Positions 1-5,287 of a stretch of DNA of 6,698 nt are shown one piece after another (position 1 is the first letter of the stretch; every line of letters starts with the position of its first letter). Source of the stretch: an uncultured Polymorphobacter sp. (GTDB lineage: Bacteria; Pseudomonadota; Alphaproteobacteria; Sphingomonadales; Sphingomonadaceae); NCBI GenBank assembly GCA_937894055.1, contig CALDHQ010000216.1:1-6698 (forward strand). Reading direction: 5' to 3'. Below the pieces are notes generated by a model. It was not told where the DNA came from, ran no database searches, and saw only the letters and a program-made list of their open reading frames with translations. Both the position numbers and the translations under genes were made by a program.

Positions 1-2
1 AG

Positions 3-35
3 ACACTCTTTCCCTACACGACGCTCTTCCGATCT
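3..35 (+). other. Illumina TruSeq read-1 adapter (artificial sequence)
   Basis: These 33 bases match the standard Illumina TruSeq read-1 adapter exactly, from ACACTCTTTCCC to GCTCTTCCGATCT. This is library-construction DNA, not biology, and it marks the window start as an untrimmed contig end. The two bases before it (AG) are not the CT expected in the single-index universal adapter. They could be the last bases of an i5 index in a dual-index library, which is an inference from only two bases. Everything directly attached to the adapter should be treated as a read end. Confidence 0.97.
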
Positions 36-345
36 CTTGAGGTGATGGGCATCAAGAGCATCTCCTACCTGGTCTCCACCCGACTGGTGGCCAGCGCCGT
101 GGTCATCATCCCGCTGTACGCGATGGCCCTGATCATGGCCTTCGCCTCCGCGCAGCTGACCACCACGCTGCTCTACGGACAGTCCGGCGGAACCTACGAG
201 CATTACTTCCACACGTTCCTGCGACCGAATGACGTGTTCTGGTCATTCCTCGAGGTCATCATCATCTCGGTCATCGTGATGATCAATCACTGCTACTTCG
301 GCTACAACTGCAGCGGCGGTCCGGTGGGCGTCGGCGAGGCCGTGG
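36..345 (+). CDS. YrbE/MlaE-family ABC permease, internal fragment (Mce-associated, actinobacterial type)
   Basis: The reading frame is open from the first base after the adapter (L-E-V-M-G-I-K-S) and runs to the junction at about 333-345. It resembles the C-terminal half of actinobacterial YrbE permeases, the membrane subunits of the ABC transporters that serve Mce lipid-import systems. Recognisable pieces are the EVMGIKSI start, the STRLVAS stretch, a hydrophobic helix (VVIIPLYAMALIMAF), the YGQSGGTYEHYF-TFL loop, a second hydrophobic helix around FLEVIIISVIVMI, and the conserved HCY-GY...SGGPVGVGEAV near the family's C-terminus. The N-terminal half and the usual end after GEAV (typically GR-VR-S) are missing. 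GTG at 42 or ATG at 45 could be called as a start, but both are internal to the family. The family and lineage do not fit the alphaproteobacterial DNA downstream, so this is probably a foreign read fragment. Confidence 0.8.
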
Positions 346-347
346 CG
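333..347. other. Probable chimera junction at short shared sequence
   Basis: The codons GGC GAG GCC GTG (Gly-Glu-Ala-Val) fit both partners. They fit the YrbE C-terminal GVGEAV motif on the left and the GEAVAAVV strand of an adenylate-forming ligase C-terminal domain on the right. The switch of identity therefore falls in or next to this stretch, and shared bases explain why the frame is kept. The exact breakpoint cannot be set without parental sequences. Confidence 0.65.
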
Positions 348-530
348 GCGGTCGTGATCGGGTCGGGCGAGGAGGCCGCCATGATCGCGGGGCTGAGGCA
401 GAGCCTGGCAGCCTACAAGACTCCCAAGCGGATCTTCTTTGTCGCCGACCTGCCACGCAATGCCATGGGCAAGGTCCAGAAGAACCTGCTGCGGGATCAA
501 TACGCCGCCACCTTTGCGGCCTTACCCTAG
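333..530 (+). CDS. Acyl-CoA ligase (AMP-forming), C-terminal 65 residues only; malonyl-CoA synthetase-like
   Basis: This is the end of an adenylate-forming enzyme that activates a carboxylic acid as acyl-AMP and transfers it to CoA. The visible part is the small mobile C-terminal domain: a strand (AVAAVVIGSG), a helix with LRQSLAAYKTPKR, a strand (IFFVADLP), then the A10 motif PRNAMGKVQK. The Lys encoded at 471-473 is the catalytic lysine of the adenylation step. The wording PRN-MGKVQKN-LR resembles bacterial malonyl-CoA synthetases (MatB type), but 65 residues are too few to fix the substrate. The stop is TAG at 528-530. All upstream domains are lost at the chimera junction, not by natural decay. 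It lies 70 bp before the carotenoid oxygenase on the same strand, so it may belong to that operon. Confidence 0.82.
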   Translation, partial: GEAVAAVVIGSGEEAAMIAGLRQSLAAYKTPKRIFFVADLPRNAMGKVQKNLLRDQYAATFAALP

Positions 531-593
531 GACAGGCTTGTCGCCGCTGGCGGGCAGCGTAGTTTGGGACAAAGCGCCCCGTCTGAAGGGCCT

Positions 594-598
594 GGAGG
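594..598 (+). promoter_or_regulatory. Ribosome binding site GGAGG for the carotenoid oxygenase
   Basis: GGAGG lies 2 bases before the ATG at 601 and 5 bases before the ATG at 604. The second ATG has the more usual spacing, so initiation may really be at 604. The site also rules against an upstream start of the same open frame at 439, which would lie inside the ligase gene. Confidence 0.7.
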
Positions 599-600
599 AT

Positions 601-2094
601 ATGATGCAGATCGAGCGACTGCCCCCCGTCAGGACCAGCCTGAAGCCGAGCAATCACCCCTATCTCAACGGGGCCTGGACGCCGCAGCACGAGGAGGTGA
701 CTGCGACCGACCTCGATGTCATCGAGGGCAAGATCCCGACCGACATCGACGGCGTCTATCTGCGCAACACCGAAAACCAGCTGCACCACCCGCTCGGCCG
801 CTACCACCCGTTCGACGGCGACGGCATGATCCACGCGATCGATTTCAGGAACGGCACCGCCAGCTACCGCAACCGCTGGGTGCGGACGCGCTGCTTCCAG
901 GCCGAACAGGAAGCCGGCGGCTCGATCTGGGGCGGGCTCGCCGACGGTCCCGCCGTTTCGAAACGCCCCGGCTTCGGCGCGCACGGCGGGCTCAAGGACA
1001 GCTCCTCGACCGACATCGTCGTTCATGCCGGCAAGGCGATTTCGACCTTCTACCAGTGCGGCGAAGGCTATGTGCTCGACCCCGAAACGCTCGAACAGAC
1101 CGGGCTGGCGCCGTGGGTGCCGCTCGACGGCATTTCGGCGCATCCCAAGGTCGATGAAGCCACCGGCGAGCTGCTGTTCTTCAACTATTCGGTGCATGCG
1201 CCCTACATGCACTACGGCGTCGTCAACGCCGCGGGCGAGCTCACCAACTATGTCGAAATCCCGTTGCCCGGGCCGCGCTTGCCGCACGACATGGCGTTCA
1301 GCGCCAACTGGTCGATCCTCAACGACATGCCGCTGTTCTGGGATGCCGAACTGCTCAAGCGCAACATCCACGCGGTCAAGCAGCACCCGCTGCCGACGCG
1401 CTTCGCGCTGATCCCGCGCCACGGCACCCCCGACCAGATCCGCTGGTTCGACGCCGCGCCGACCTATGTGCTGCACTGGCTCAACGCCTATGAGGAGGGC
1501 GACGAAGTCATCCTCGACGGTTACTTCCAGGAAAATCCGGTCCCCAAGCCGCTGCCCAATGAAGACGGCTACGGGCATCTGATGGCCTATGTCGATGAAC
1601 ACAGCTTCCGGCCCAAGCTGCACCGCTGGCGCTTCAATCTGGCGACCGGCAAGACCACCGAGCAGCGCCTCGATGACCGCATCCTCGAATTCGGCATGTT
1701 CAACCAGCGCTACGCCGGCAAGCCGTATCGCTATGCCTATAGCACCACGACCAAGCCCGGCTGGTTCCTGTTCAACGGCTTCGTCAAGCACGACCTCGTC
1801 AGCGGCCAAAGCTGGTCGCTCAACCTGGCGGAAGGCCGCTACGCCAGCGAAGCGCCGTTCGTGCCGCGTATCAACGCCAAGTCGGAAGATGACGGCTATC
1901 TGGTCAGCTTCATCACCGATGAAAACACCGGCACCTCGGAATGCATCCTGATCGACTGCCTGAACTTCGAAGCCGGCCCGGTGTGCCGCATCGCACTGCC
2001 GCACAAAATCAGCAGCGGCACGCATTCGACCTGGGTCGACCGCAGCGAACTCGACAAAGCCCGCCCAACAGAATCCGCCAGAAAGGCTGCATGA
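601..2094 (+). CDS. Carotenoid oxygenase family protein (carotenoid/apocarotenoid cleavage dioxygenase-like)
   Basis: This 497-residue protein has the usual family length. It belongs to the Fe(II) seven-bladed-propeller oxygenases that split a C=C bond with O2 to give two carbonyl products. The four iron-binding histidines are in place: His181 (ISAHPKVD), His229 (LPHDMAFS), His292 (VLHWLNAYEEGDE) and His475 (SGTHSTWV). FDGDGM is at 71-76, and SEAPFVPR and DDGYLVSF-DENTG near the C-terminus resemble plant CCD1. Two second-shell glutamates are visible (Glu363 in LEFGMFN, Glu417 in SEAPFVPR). The first, usually in a W/L-E-G-G segment, appears to be Gln152 (FYQCGEGY). The usual RNGPNP motif reads RNTENQ (55-60). 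The Tyr and Lys that bind the phenol in lignostilbene dioxygenases such as NOV1 are not evident, so a stilbene substrate is less likely. No signal peptide is seen, so it is probably cytoplasmic. A GGAGG site supports ATG 601 or 604, and the stop overlaps the next gene. The substrate is unknown. Confidence 0.93.
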   Translation: MMQIERLPPVRTSLKPSNHPYLNGAWTPQHEEVTATDLDVIEGKIPTDIDGVYLRNTENQLHHPLGRYHPFDGDGMIHAIDFRNGTASYRNRWVRTRCFQAEQEAGGSIWGGLADGPAVSKRPGFGAHGGLKDSSSTDIVVHAGKAISTFYQCGEGYVLDPETLEQTGLAPWVPLDGISAHPKVDEATGELLFFNYSVHAPYMHYGVVNAAGELTNYVEIPLPGPRLPHDMAFSANWSILNDMPLFWDAELLKRNIHAVKQHPLPTRFALIPRHGTPDQIRWFDAAPTYVLHWLNAYEEGDEVILDGYFQENPVPKPLPNEDGYGHLMAYVDEHSFRPKLHRWRFNLATGKTTEQRLDDRILEFGMFNQRYAGKPYRYAYSTTTKPGWFLFNGFVKHDLVSGQSWSLNLAEGRYASEAPFVPRINAKSEDDGYLVSFITDENTGTSECILIDCLNFEAGPVCRIALPHKISSGTHSTWVDRSELDKARPTESARKAA

Positions 2095-2480
2095 TGACCG
2101 ACGCTGAAAAACTGGCCTTCGCCGAAAAATTCCTCGGTGCCATCGAAAGCGGCGACACCGACACGGTGCGCGCCTGCTACGCGCCCGATGCGCAAATCTG
2201 GCATAACAATGACGGTGTCACCCAGACCGTCGAGCAAAACATGAAGGTGCTCGGCTGGTTCATGGCGAAGCTGCCCGACCGCCACTACCGGCTCGTGCGC
2301 CGCGTCGCGCTGCCCGACGGCTTCATGCAACAGCACGTGCTGGAAGCGACGCTGCCCGACGGCACGCGCTGGGAAATGCCGGCGTGCGTCATCGTCCGCA
2401 TCGAAAACGGCCGCATCACGCGGCTCGACGAATATCTCGATTCGGCGCACGCCAAGGCGCTCAACGTCCTCGGGCGGTAG
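2091..2480 (+). CDS. SnoaL-like / NTF2-fold (nuclear transport factor 2 family) protein
   Basis: This 129-residue protein has the pattern of a single NTF2-like alpha+beta cone. An N-terminal helix (AEKFLGAIESGD) leads to FAPD-type CYAPDAQIWHN (29-39). A second helix follows, then strands with FMQQHVLEATLPDG (78-91), and the closing GRITRLDEYLD (107-117). The family covers small cyclases, isomerases, hydrolases and binding proteins with a central pocket. Trp37-His38-Asn39, His82 and Asp113/Glu114 are pocket-type residues, but no specific reaction can be named. Its ATG (2091) overlaps the oxygenase stop as ATGA, and a second ATG at 2094 lies 7 bases after AAAGG (2082-2086). Translation is therefore probably coupled to the oxygenase. 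It may act on that enzyme's aldehyde or ketone product (inference). Confidence 0.85.
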   Translation: MMTDAEKLAFAEKFLGAIESGDTDTVRACYAPDAQIWHNNDGVTQTVEQNMKVLGWFMAKLPDRHYRLVRRVALPDGFMQQHVLEATLPDGTRWEMPACVIVRIENGRITRLDEYLDSAHAKALNVLGR

Positions 2481-2484
2481 CCCG
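2471..2484. terminator. Short hairpin between convergent genes (weak terminator candidate)
   Basis: CGGGC (2471-2475) and GCCCG (2480-2484) can pair around a GGTA loop, spanning the stop codon of the + strand gene. The two convergent genes are only 15 bases apart, so some termination is expected here. The stem is just 5 bp and neither strand has a following T-run, so this is not a classical intrinsic terminator. Confidence 0.25.
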
Positions 2485-2495
2485 CGCCGCCGCCG

Positions 2496-2921
2496 TTAGA
2501 CCGCTGCCCGGCTGATCAGCTCAACGACCTGCTTCGACGGCGCGTGGCCGGCTTCGCTGGCGGCAATGACGCTGTGGTCGACATAGTCGCGCCAGCCGAT
2601 GATCTTGTCGCCCTTGAAGTCGATGACGCCGGCGTAGGGCGCCAGCACGGTGACGCCCGACACATTGTCATATTCGTCGACGCCTTCGACAAACAGCGTG
2701 TCGGCGGTTTCGGCGTGCGCGAAGATGCGCCAGCGGATGGTGGCGATCGTCGCGCTGAAGCGTTCGAGGAAGGCGCGCGCCTTGGCCTTGCCGCGTGCCG
2801 GCGGCGCGACCGCGGCGGCATAGTGCCAGACGATGTCGTCATCCATCGCGTCGAGCACGGCTTCGATATCGCGGCGCTTCCACGCCTCGATGACGGCGCT
2901 GAACTGTTCGTACCGGCTCAT
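2496..2921 (-). CDS. NTF2-fold protein resembling limonene-1,2-epoxide hydrolase / SnoaL family
   Basis: This 141-residue protein has the NTF2-like cone fold: helix YEQFSAVIEAWKRRDIEAV, AMDDDIVWHY (25-34), a helix around KARAFLERFSATI, and the closing strand GDKIIGWRDYVD (104-115). GWRDYVD matches the GWRDYFD segment of Rhodococcus limonene-epoxide hydrolase, which holds its catalytic Asp132 (here Asp112). The partner segment ERVD, with Arg99 and Asp101 in that enzyme, is EGVD here (Gly80, Asp82). The water-holding Tyr53 and Asn55 appear as Trp32 and Tyr34. The fold is clear, but the usual Asp-Arg-Asp relay is incomplete, so epoxide hydrolysis by the known mechanism is doubtful. An isomerase, another hydrolase or a binding role is possible. 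The start overlaps the thiolase stop as ATGA and GAGG lies 4 bases upstream, so it is the coupled second gene of a thiolase operon. Confidence 0.83.
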   Translation of the reverse strand: MSRYEQFSAVIEAWKRRDIEAVLDAMDDDIVWHYAAAVAPPARGKAKARAFLERFSATIATIRWRIFAHAETADTLFVEGVDEYDNVSGVTVLAPYAGVIDFKGDKIIGWRDYVDHSVIAASEAGHAPSKQVVELISRAAV

Positions 2922-4147
2922 GCTGCCTCGCGCTCCACCACAAAGCTGACGGTGGTGGTGGTCGAGCCGCCGATGTTGAGCGTCTGGACGCGCCGCGCGC
3001 CTTCGACCTGATAGTCGCCGGCCGTCCCCGTCACCTGCTTATAGGCATCGAGCATCATGCGGATGCCGGTGGCGCCGACGGGGTGCCCGGTGCCGATCAG
3101 CCCGCCCGACGCGTTGATCGGCAGCCGCCCGCCCATCTCGATGCTGCCGTCCTCGACTGCCTTCCAGCTTTCGCCGGGCGCGGTCAGGCCGAGATGGTCG
3201 ATCGCCATATATTCGGTCGAGGTGAAGCAGTCGTGCGTTTCGACCGCGTCGATCTGGTCGATATCAGCGACGCCGGCGCGCGCGCGCGCGTCCATGATGG
3301 CGCGGCGGACCTGCGGGAAGACATAGGCGTCATGCGCCGAATCGCGGATCTTCTGCGCATATTCGATCGGTGCCGAACGGTGGCCCCAGCCGCTGATCCG
3401 CGGCAGGCTTTCGAGCGCAATGCCGCGTTCTTTTGCGTAAGCTGCGGCACGTTCGGCCGACGCGAGGAACACCACCGCGCTGCCGTCGGTGACCTGGCCG
3501 CAGTCCATCTTGCGCGTCCGGCCCTCGACGACGGGGTTGGCCTCGTCATCGGCGGTGAAGCTCTTGGGGCCGAACTGATAGGCGCGTGTCTGGGCATTGG
3601 GGTTGCGCTTGGCGTTACCGAAGTTGATTTCGGCGATGCGCATCAGATGGTTGTAATCCAGCCCGTAGCGCTTCTCATATTCCCCGGCGAGGTCGGAAAA
3701 CGCCCGCGGCCACAGGAACTTCGCGTCGGCGAATTCATGGCCGCTCCATGCTGCTGCCCCGAGATACTCAGCCGCCGTCTGCCCCGGCACGTTGCGCATC
3801 TGCTCGAGCCCGACGACGCAGGCGAGGTCATAGCGCCCGGCCTCGATTTCGGCGGTGGCGGCGAGGATGGCGACGCTGCCCGACGCGCAGGCAGCTTCGT
3901 GGCGCGACGTCGGCAGGCCGTTGAACGCCGGGTCGACCTGTCCGAAGAAGCCGCCGAGCAGCCCCTGGCGCGCGAACAGATCGCTGACGAAATTGCCGAC
4001 ATGGCCGGTCTCGACGTCGGCCGCATCAAGCTGCGTCGCCTCGAGTCCGGCGTTCACCGTTTCGGCAAACGCCCCGGCGATATCGAGCCCCTGCCGGTCC
4101 CAGTTGCGCGCGAAATCGCTTTGCCAGCCGCCCAGCACATAGACCAT
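2918..4147 (-). CDS. SCP2-type thiolase (acetyl-CoA acetyltransferase family protein)
   Basis: This 409-residue thiolase has the length of the sterol-carrier-protein-2 (SCP-x) type. It breaks or forms a C-C bond next to a CoA thioester. The nucleophile is Cys88 in HEAACASGS. The HDCF signature (His305-Asp-Cys307-Phe) replaces the NEAF motif of classical thiolases. NASGG (345-349) and GTGHPVGATG with His355 complete the active site. The C-terminal CxG motif of classical thiolases is missing (NIGGSTTTT instead). This is expected when the HDCF cysteine serves as acid/base, so the active site looks intact. Start ATG at 4147 is chosen because GGAGG (4160-4156) precedes it by 8 bases and the protein begins at the family's normal N-terminus. 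The frame stays open far upstream but runs antisense to cysD. The substrate is unknown; chain shortening in a catabolic route is likely. It is translationally coupled to the NTF2-like gene. Confidence 0.92.
   Translation of the reverse strand: MVYVLGGWQSDFARNWDRQGLDIAGAFAETVNAGLEATQLDAADVETGHVGNFVSDLFARQGLLGGFFGQVDPAFNGLPTSRHEAACASGSVAILAATAEIEAGRYDLACVVGLEQMRNVPGQTAAEYLGAAAWSGHEFADAKFLWPRAFSDLAGEYEKRYGLDYNHLMRIAEINFGNAKRNPNAQTRAYQFGPKSFTADDEANPVVEGRTRKMDCGQVTDGSAVVFLASAERAAAYAKERGIALESLPRISGWGHRSAPIEYAQKIRDSAHDAYVFPQVRRAIMDARARAGVADIDQIDAVETHDCFTSTEYMAIDHLGLTAPGESWKAVEDGSIEMGGRLPINASGGLIGTGHPVGATGIRMMLDAYKQVTGTAGDYQVEGARRVQTLNIGGSTTTTVSFVVEREAA
3276..3290. repeat. 15-bp alternating GC tract inside the thiolase gene
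   Basis: An uninterrupted alternating G/C run encodes the Ala-Arg repeat of DARARAG (about residues 286-292) in the thiolase. It is a simple dinucleotide repeat where slippage or a sequencing indel would shift the frame. In this copy the frame is intact. Confidence 0.8.
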
Positions 4148-4155
4148 CACTGCGT

Positions 4156-4160
4156 CCTCC
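4156..4160 (-). promoter_or_regulatory. Ribosome binding site GGAGG for the thiolase
   Basis: CCTCC on the + strand reads GGAGG on the - strand and lies 8 bases before the ATG at 4147. It decides the start of a frame that otherwise stays open for another 364 codons upstream. Confidence 0.75.
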
Positions 4161-4178
4161 ACCCAATTCTTGCGCGCA

Positions 4179-4206
4179 TTTATACAAGTCCGCAGCGATA
4201 AGGCAA
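4179..4206 (-). promoter_or_regulatory. Candidate sigma-70-type promoter for the thiolase operon
   Basis: Read on the - strand, TTGCCT (4206-4201) and TATAAA (4184-4179) sit 16 bases apart. The -10 box matches five of six consensus bases and the -35 box four of six. Transcription would begin around 4172, about 25 bases before the thiolase start, which fits the ribosome binding site at 4160-4156. The A/T-rich -10 stands out in GC-rich surroundings. No operator repeat is evident next to it. Alphaproteobacterial promoters vary, so this is only a candidate. Confidence 0.4.
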
Positions 4207-4332
4207 AACCGTCACGGCCACTGTTCGCACGCAATCGCCATTGCACCGGCAAACGTTCATGCACTAGCGGTAAAGAAGAACTCGCTTGAGCCGTCGCGGG
4301 TGGCGGGCCAAGGCACCACAGAATTGAACATG

Positions 4333-4362
4333 GCGGGCAGCGCGCCGAAAATGGCTGCCCGC
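4333..4362 (+). promoter_or_regulatory. Perfect 9-bp inverted repeat upstream of cysD (leader hairpin or operator)
   Basis: GCGGGCAGC (4333-4341) and GCTGCCCGC (4354-4362) are exact reverse complements around a 12-base loop, ending 22 bases before the cysD start. In RNA this would be a very stable hairpin just before the weak Shine-Dalgarno-like AAGGA (4363-4367) and GGAA (4371-4374). In DNA it could be a regulator site. There is no T-run, so it is not an intrinsic terminator. I could not match it to a known sulfur or SAM riboswitch. Confidence 0.4.
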
Positions 4363-4384
4363 AAGGAACCGGAACCACGTCGTC

Positions 4385-5287
4385 ATGACCAGAACCCTGA
4401 CCCATCTCGAGCGGCTGGAGGCCGAGAGCATCCAGATCATGCGCGAGGTGGTGGCCGAGGCCGAACGCCCCGTCATGCTCTATTCGGTCGGCAAGGACAG
4501 CGCGGTGATGCTGCATCTGGCGAAGAAGGCGTTCTTCCCCTCGCCGCCGCCGTTCCCGCTGCTCCATGTCGATACGACGTGGAAGTTCAAGGCGATGTAC
4601 GAGCTGCGCGAAAAGGCCGCGCGCGATGCCGGCATGGAGCTGATGGTTTACCAGAACCCCGAAGCACTGGCGCGCGGCATCAACCCGTTCGACCACGGTT
4701 CGTTGCACACCGACATGTGGAAGACCGAAGGGTTGAAGCAGGCGCTCGACAAACACGGCTTCGACGTGGCGTTCGGCGGCGCCCGCCGCGACGAGGAAAA
4801 GTCGCGCGCCAAGGAACGCATCTTCAGCTTCCGCTCCGCCGCGCACGGCTGGAACCCCAAGGCGCAGCGCCCCGAACTGTGGAACCTCTACAATGCCAAA
4901 AAGGCCAAGGGCGAGAGCATCCGCGTCTTCCCGATCTCGAACTGGACCGAGCTCGATATCTGGCAATACATCCACCTCGAAAACATCGAGATCGTGCCGC
5001 TGTATTTCAGCGCGCCGCGCCCGACGGTGACGCGCGACGGGCTGCTGCTGATGGTCGATGACGAGCGCTTCCCGCTCAAGCCCGGTGAGGTGCCCGTCGA
5101 ACGCAACATCCGTTTCCGCACGCTCGGCTGCTATCCGCTGACCGGCGCGGTGGAGAGCGAGGCGACGACGCTGCCGCAGGTCATCCAGGAAATGCTGCTG
5201 ACCACCACCTCCGAACGCCAGGGCCGTGCCATCGACCATGATCAGGCAGCATCCATGGAAAAGAAGAAGGCCGAGGGGTATTTCTGA
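4385..5287 (+). CDS. cysD: Sulfate adenylyltransferase subunit 2 (ATP sulfurylase small subunit)
   Basis: This 300-residue protein aligns over its full length with CysD (302 residues in E. coli). CysD adenylates sulfate with ATP to make APS, driven by GTP hydrolysis in its partner CysN, as the first step of cytoplasmic sulfate assimilation. Seen directly: [12 protein letters not shown] at the N-terminus, the PP-loop ATPase motif SVGKDS (34-39), [31 protein letters not shown] (from 131), [31 protein letters not shown] (from 245), and the family's TTSERQGR...KKKAEGYF end. The start at 4385 matches the family N-terminus. The site before it is weak (GGAA, 10 bases away), and an inverted repeat lies just upstream. 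The stop overlaps the cysNC start as TGATG, so the two subunits are co-translated. It is divergent from the thiolase operon, with no sign of a functional link. Confidence 0.97.
   Translation: MTRTLTHLERLEAESIQIMREVVAEAERPVMLYSVGKDSAVMLHLAKKAFFPSPPPFPLLHVDTTWKFKAMYELREKAARDAGMELMVYQNPEALARGINPFDHGSLHTDMWKTEGLKQALDKHGFDVAFGGARRDEEKSRAKERIFSFRSAAHGWNPKAQRPELWNLYNAKKAKGESIRVFPISNWTELDIWQYIHLENIEIVPLYFSAPRPTVTRDGLLLMVDDERFPLKPGEVPVERNIRFRTLGCYPLTGAVESEATTLPQVIQEMLLTTTSERQGRAIDHDQAASMEKKKAEGYF

Noticed and set aside
42..530. A genuine natural fusion of YrbE permease and CoA ligase
   Set aside because: The adjacent adapter, truncation of both partners, mismatched lineages and shared bases at the joint make an artefact far more likely.
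439..600. Upstream extension of the carotenoid oxygenase to an ATG at 439
   Set aside because: The added residues are an out-of-frame reading of the ligase C-terminus; the ribosome binding site at 594-598 supports 601 or 604.
531..600. Promoter before the carotenoid oxygenase (TTGTCG at 538-543 with TAGTTT at 560-565)
   Set aside because: The -10 box matches only three consensus bases and the gene can be co-transcribed with the ligase; too weak to annotate.
283..2025. 580-codon open frame on the - strand opposite the ligase tail and carotenoid oxygenase
   Set aside because: It is antisense to a clearly homologous gene, has low-complexity Ala/Arg/Asp/Val-rich translation with no family motif, and crosses the chimera junction. 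Long antisense frames are common in GC-rich coding DNA.
4235..4300. cysD promoter candidates (TTGCAC at 4241, TTGAGC at 4286)
   Set aside because: Neither has a convincing -10 box at 16-18 bases, so no promoter is claimed for cysD.
4300..5061. 253-codon + strand frame overlapping cysD
   Set aside because: It is an Arg-rich out-of-frame shadow of cysD with no domain.
4148..5239. Upstream extension of the thiolase frame by 364 codons
   Set aside because: It lies antisense to cysD, and the GGAGG site plus the normal thiolase N-terminus fix the start at 4147.
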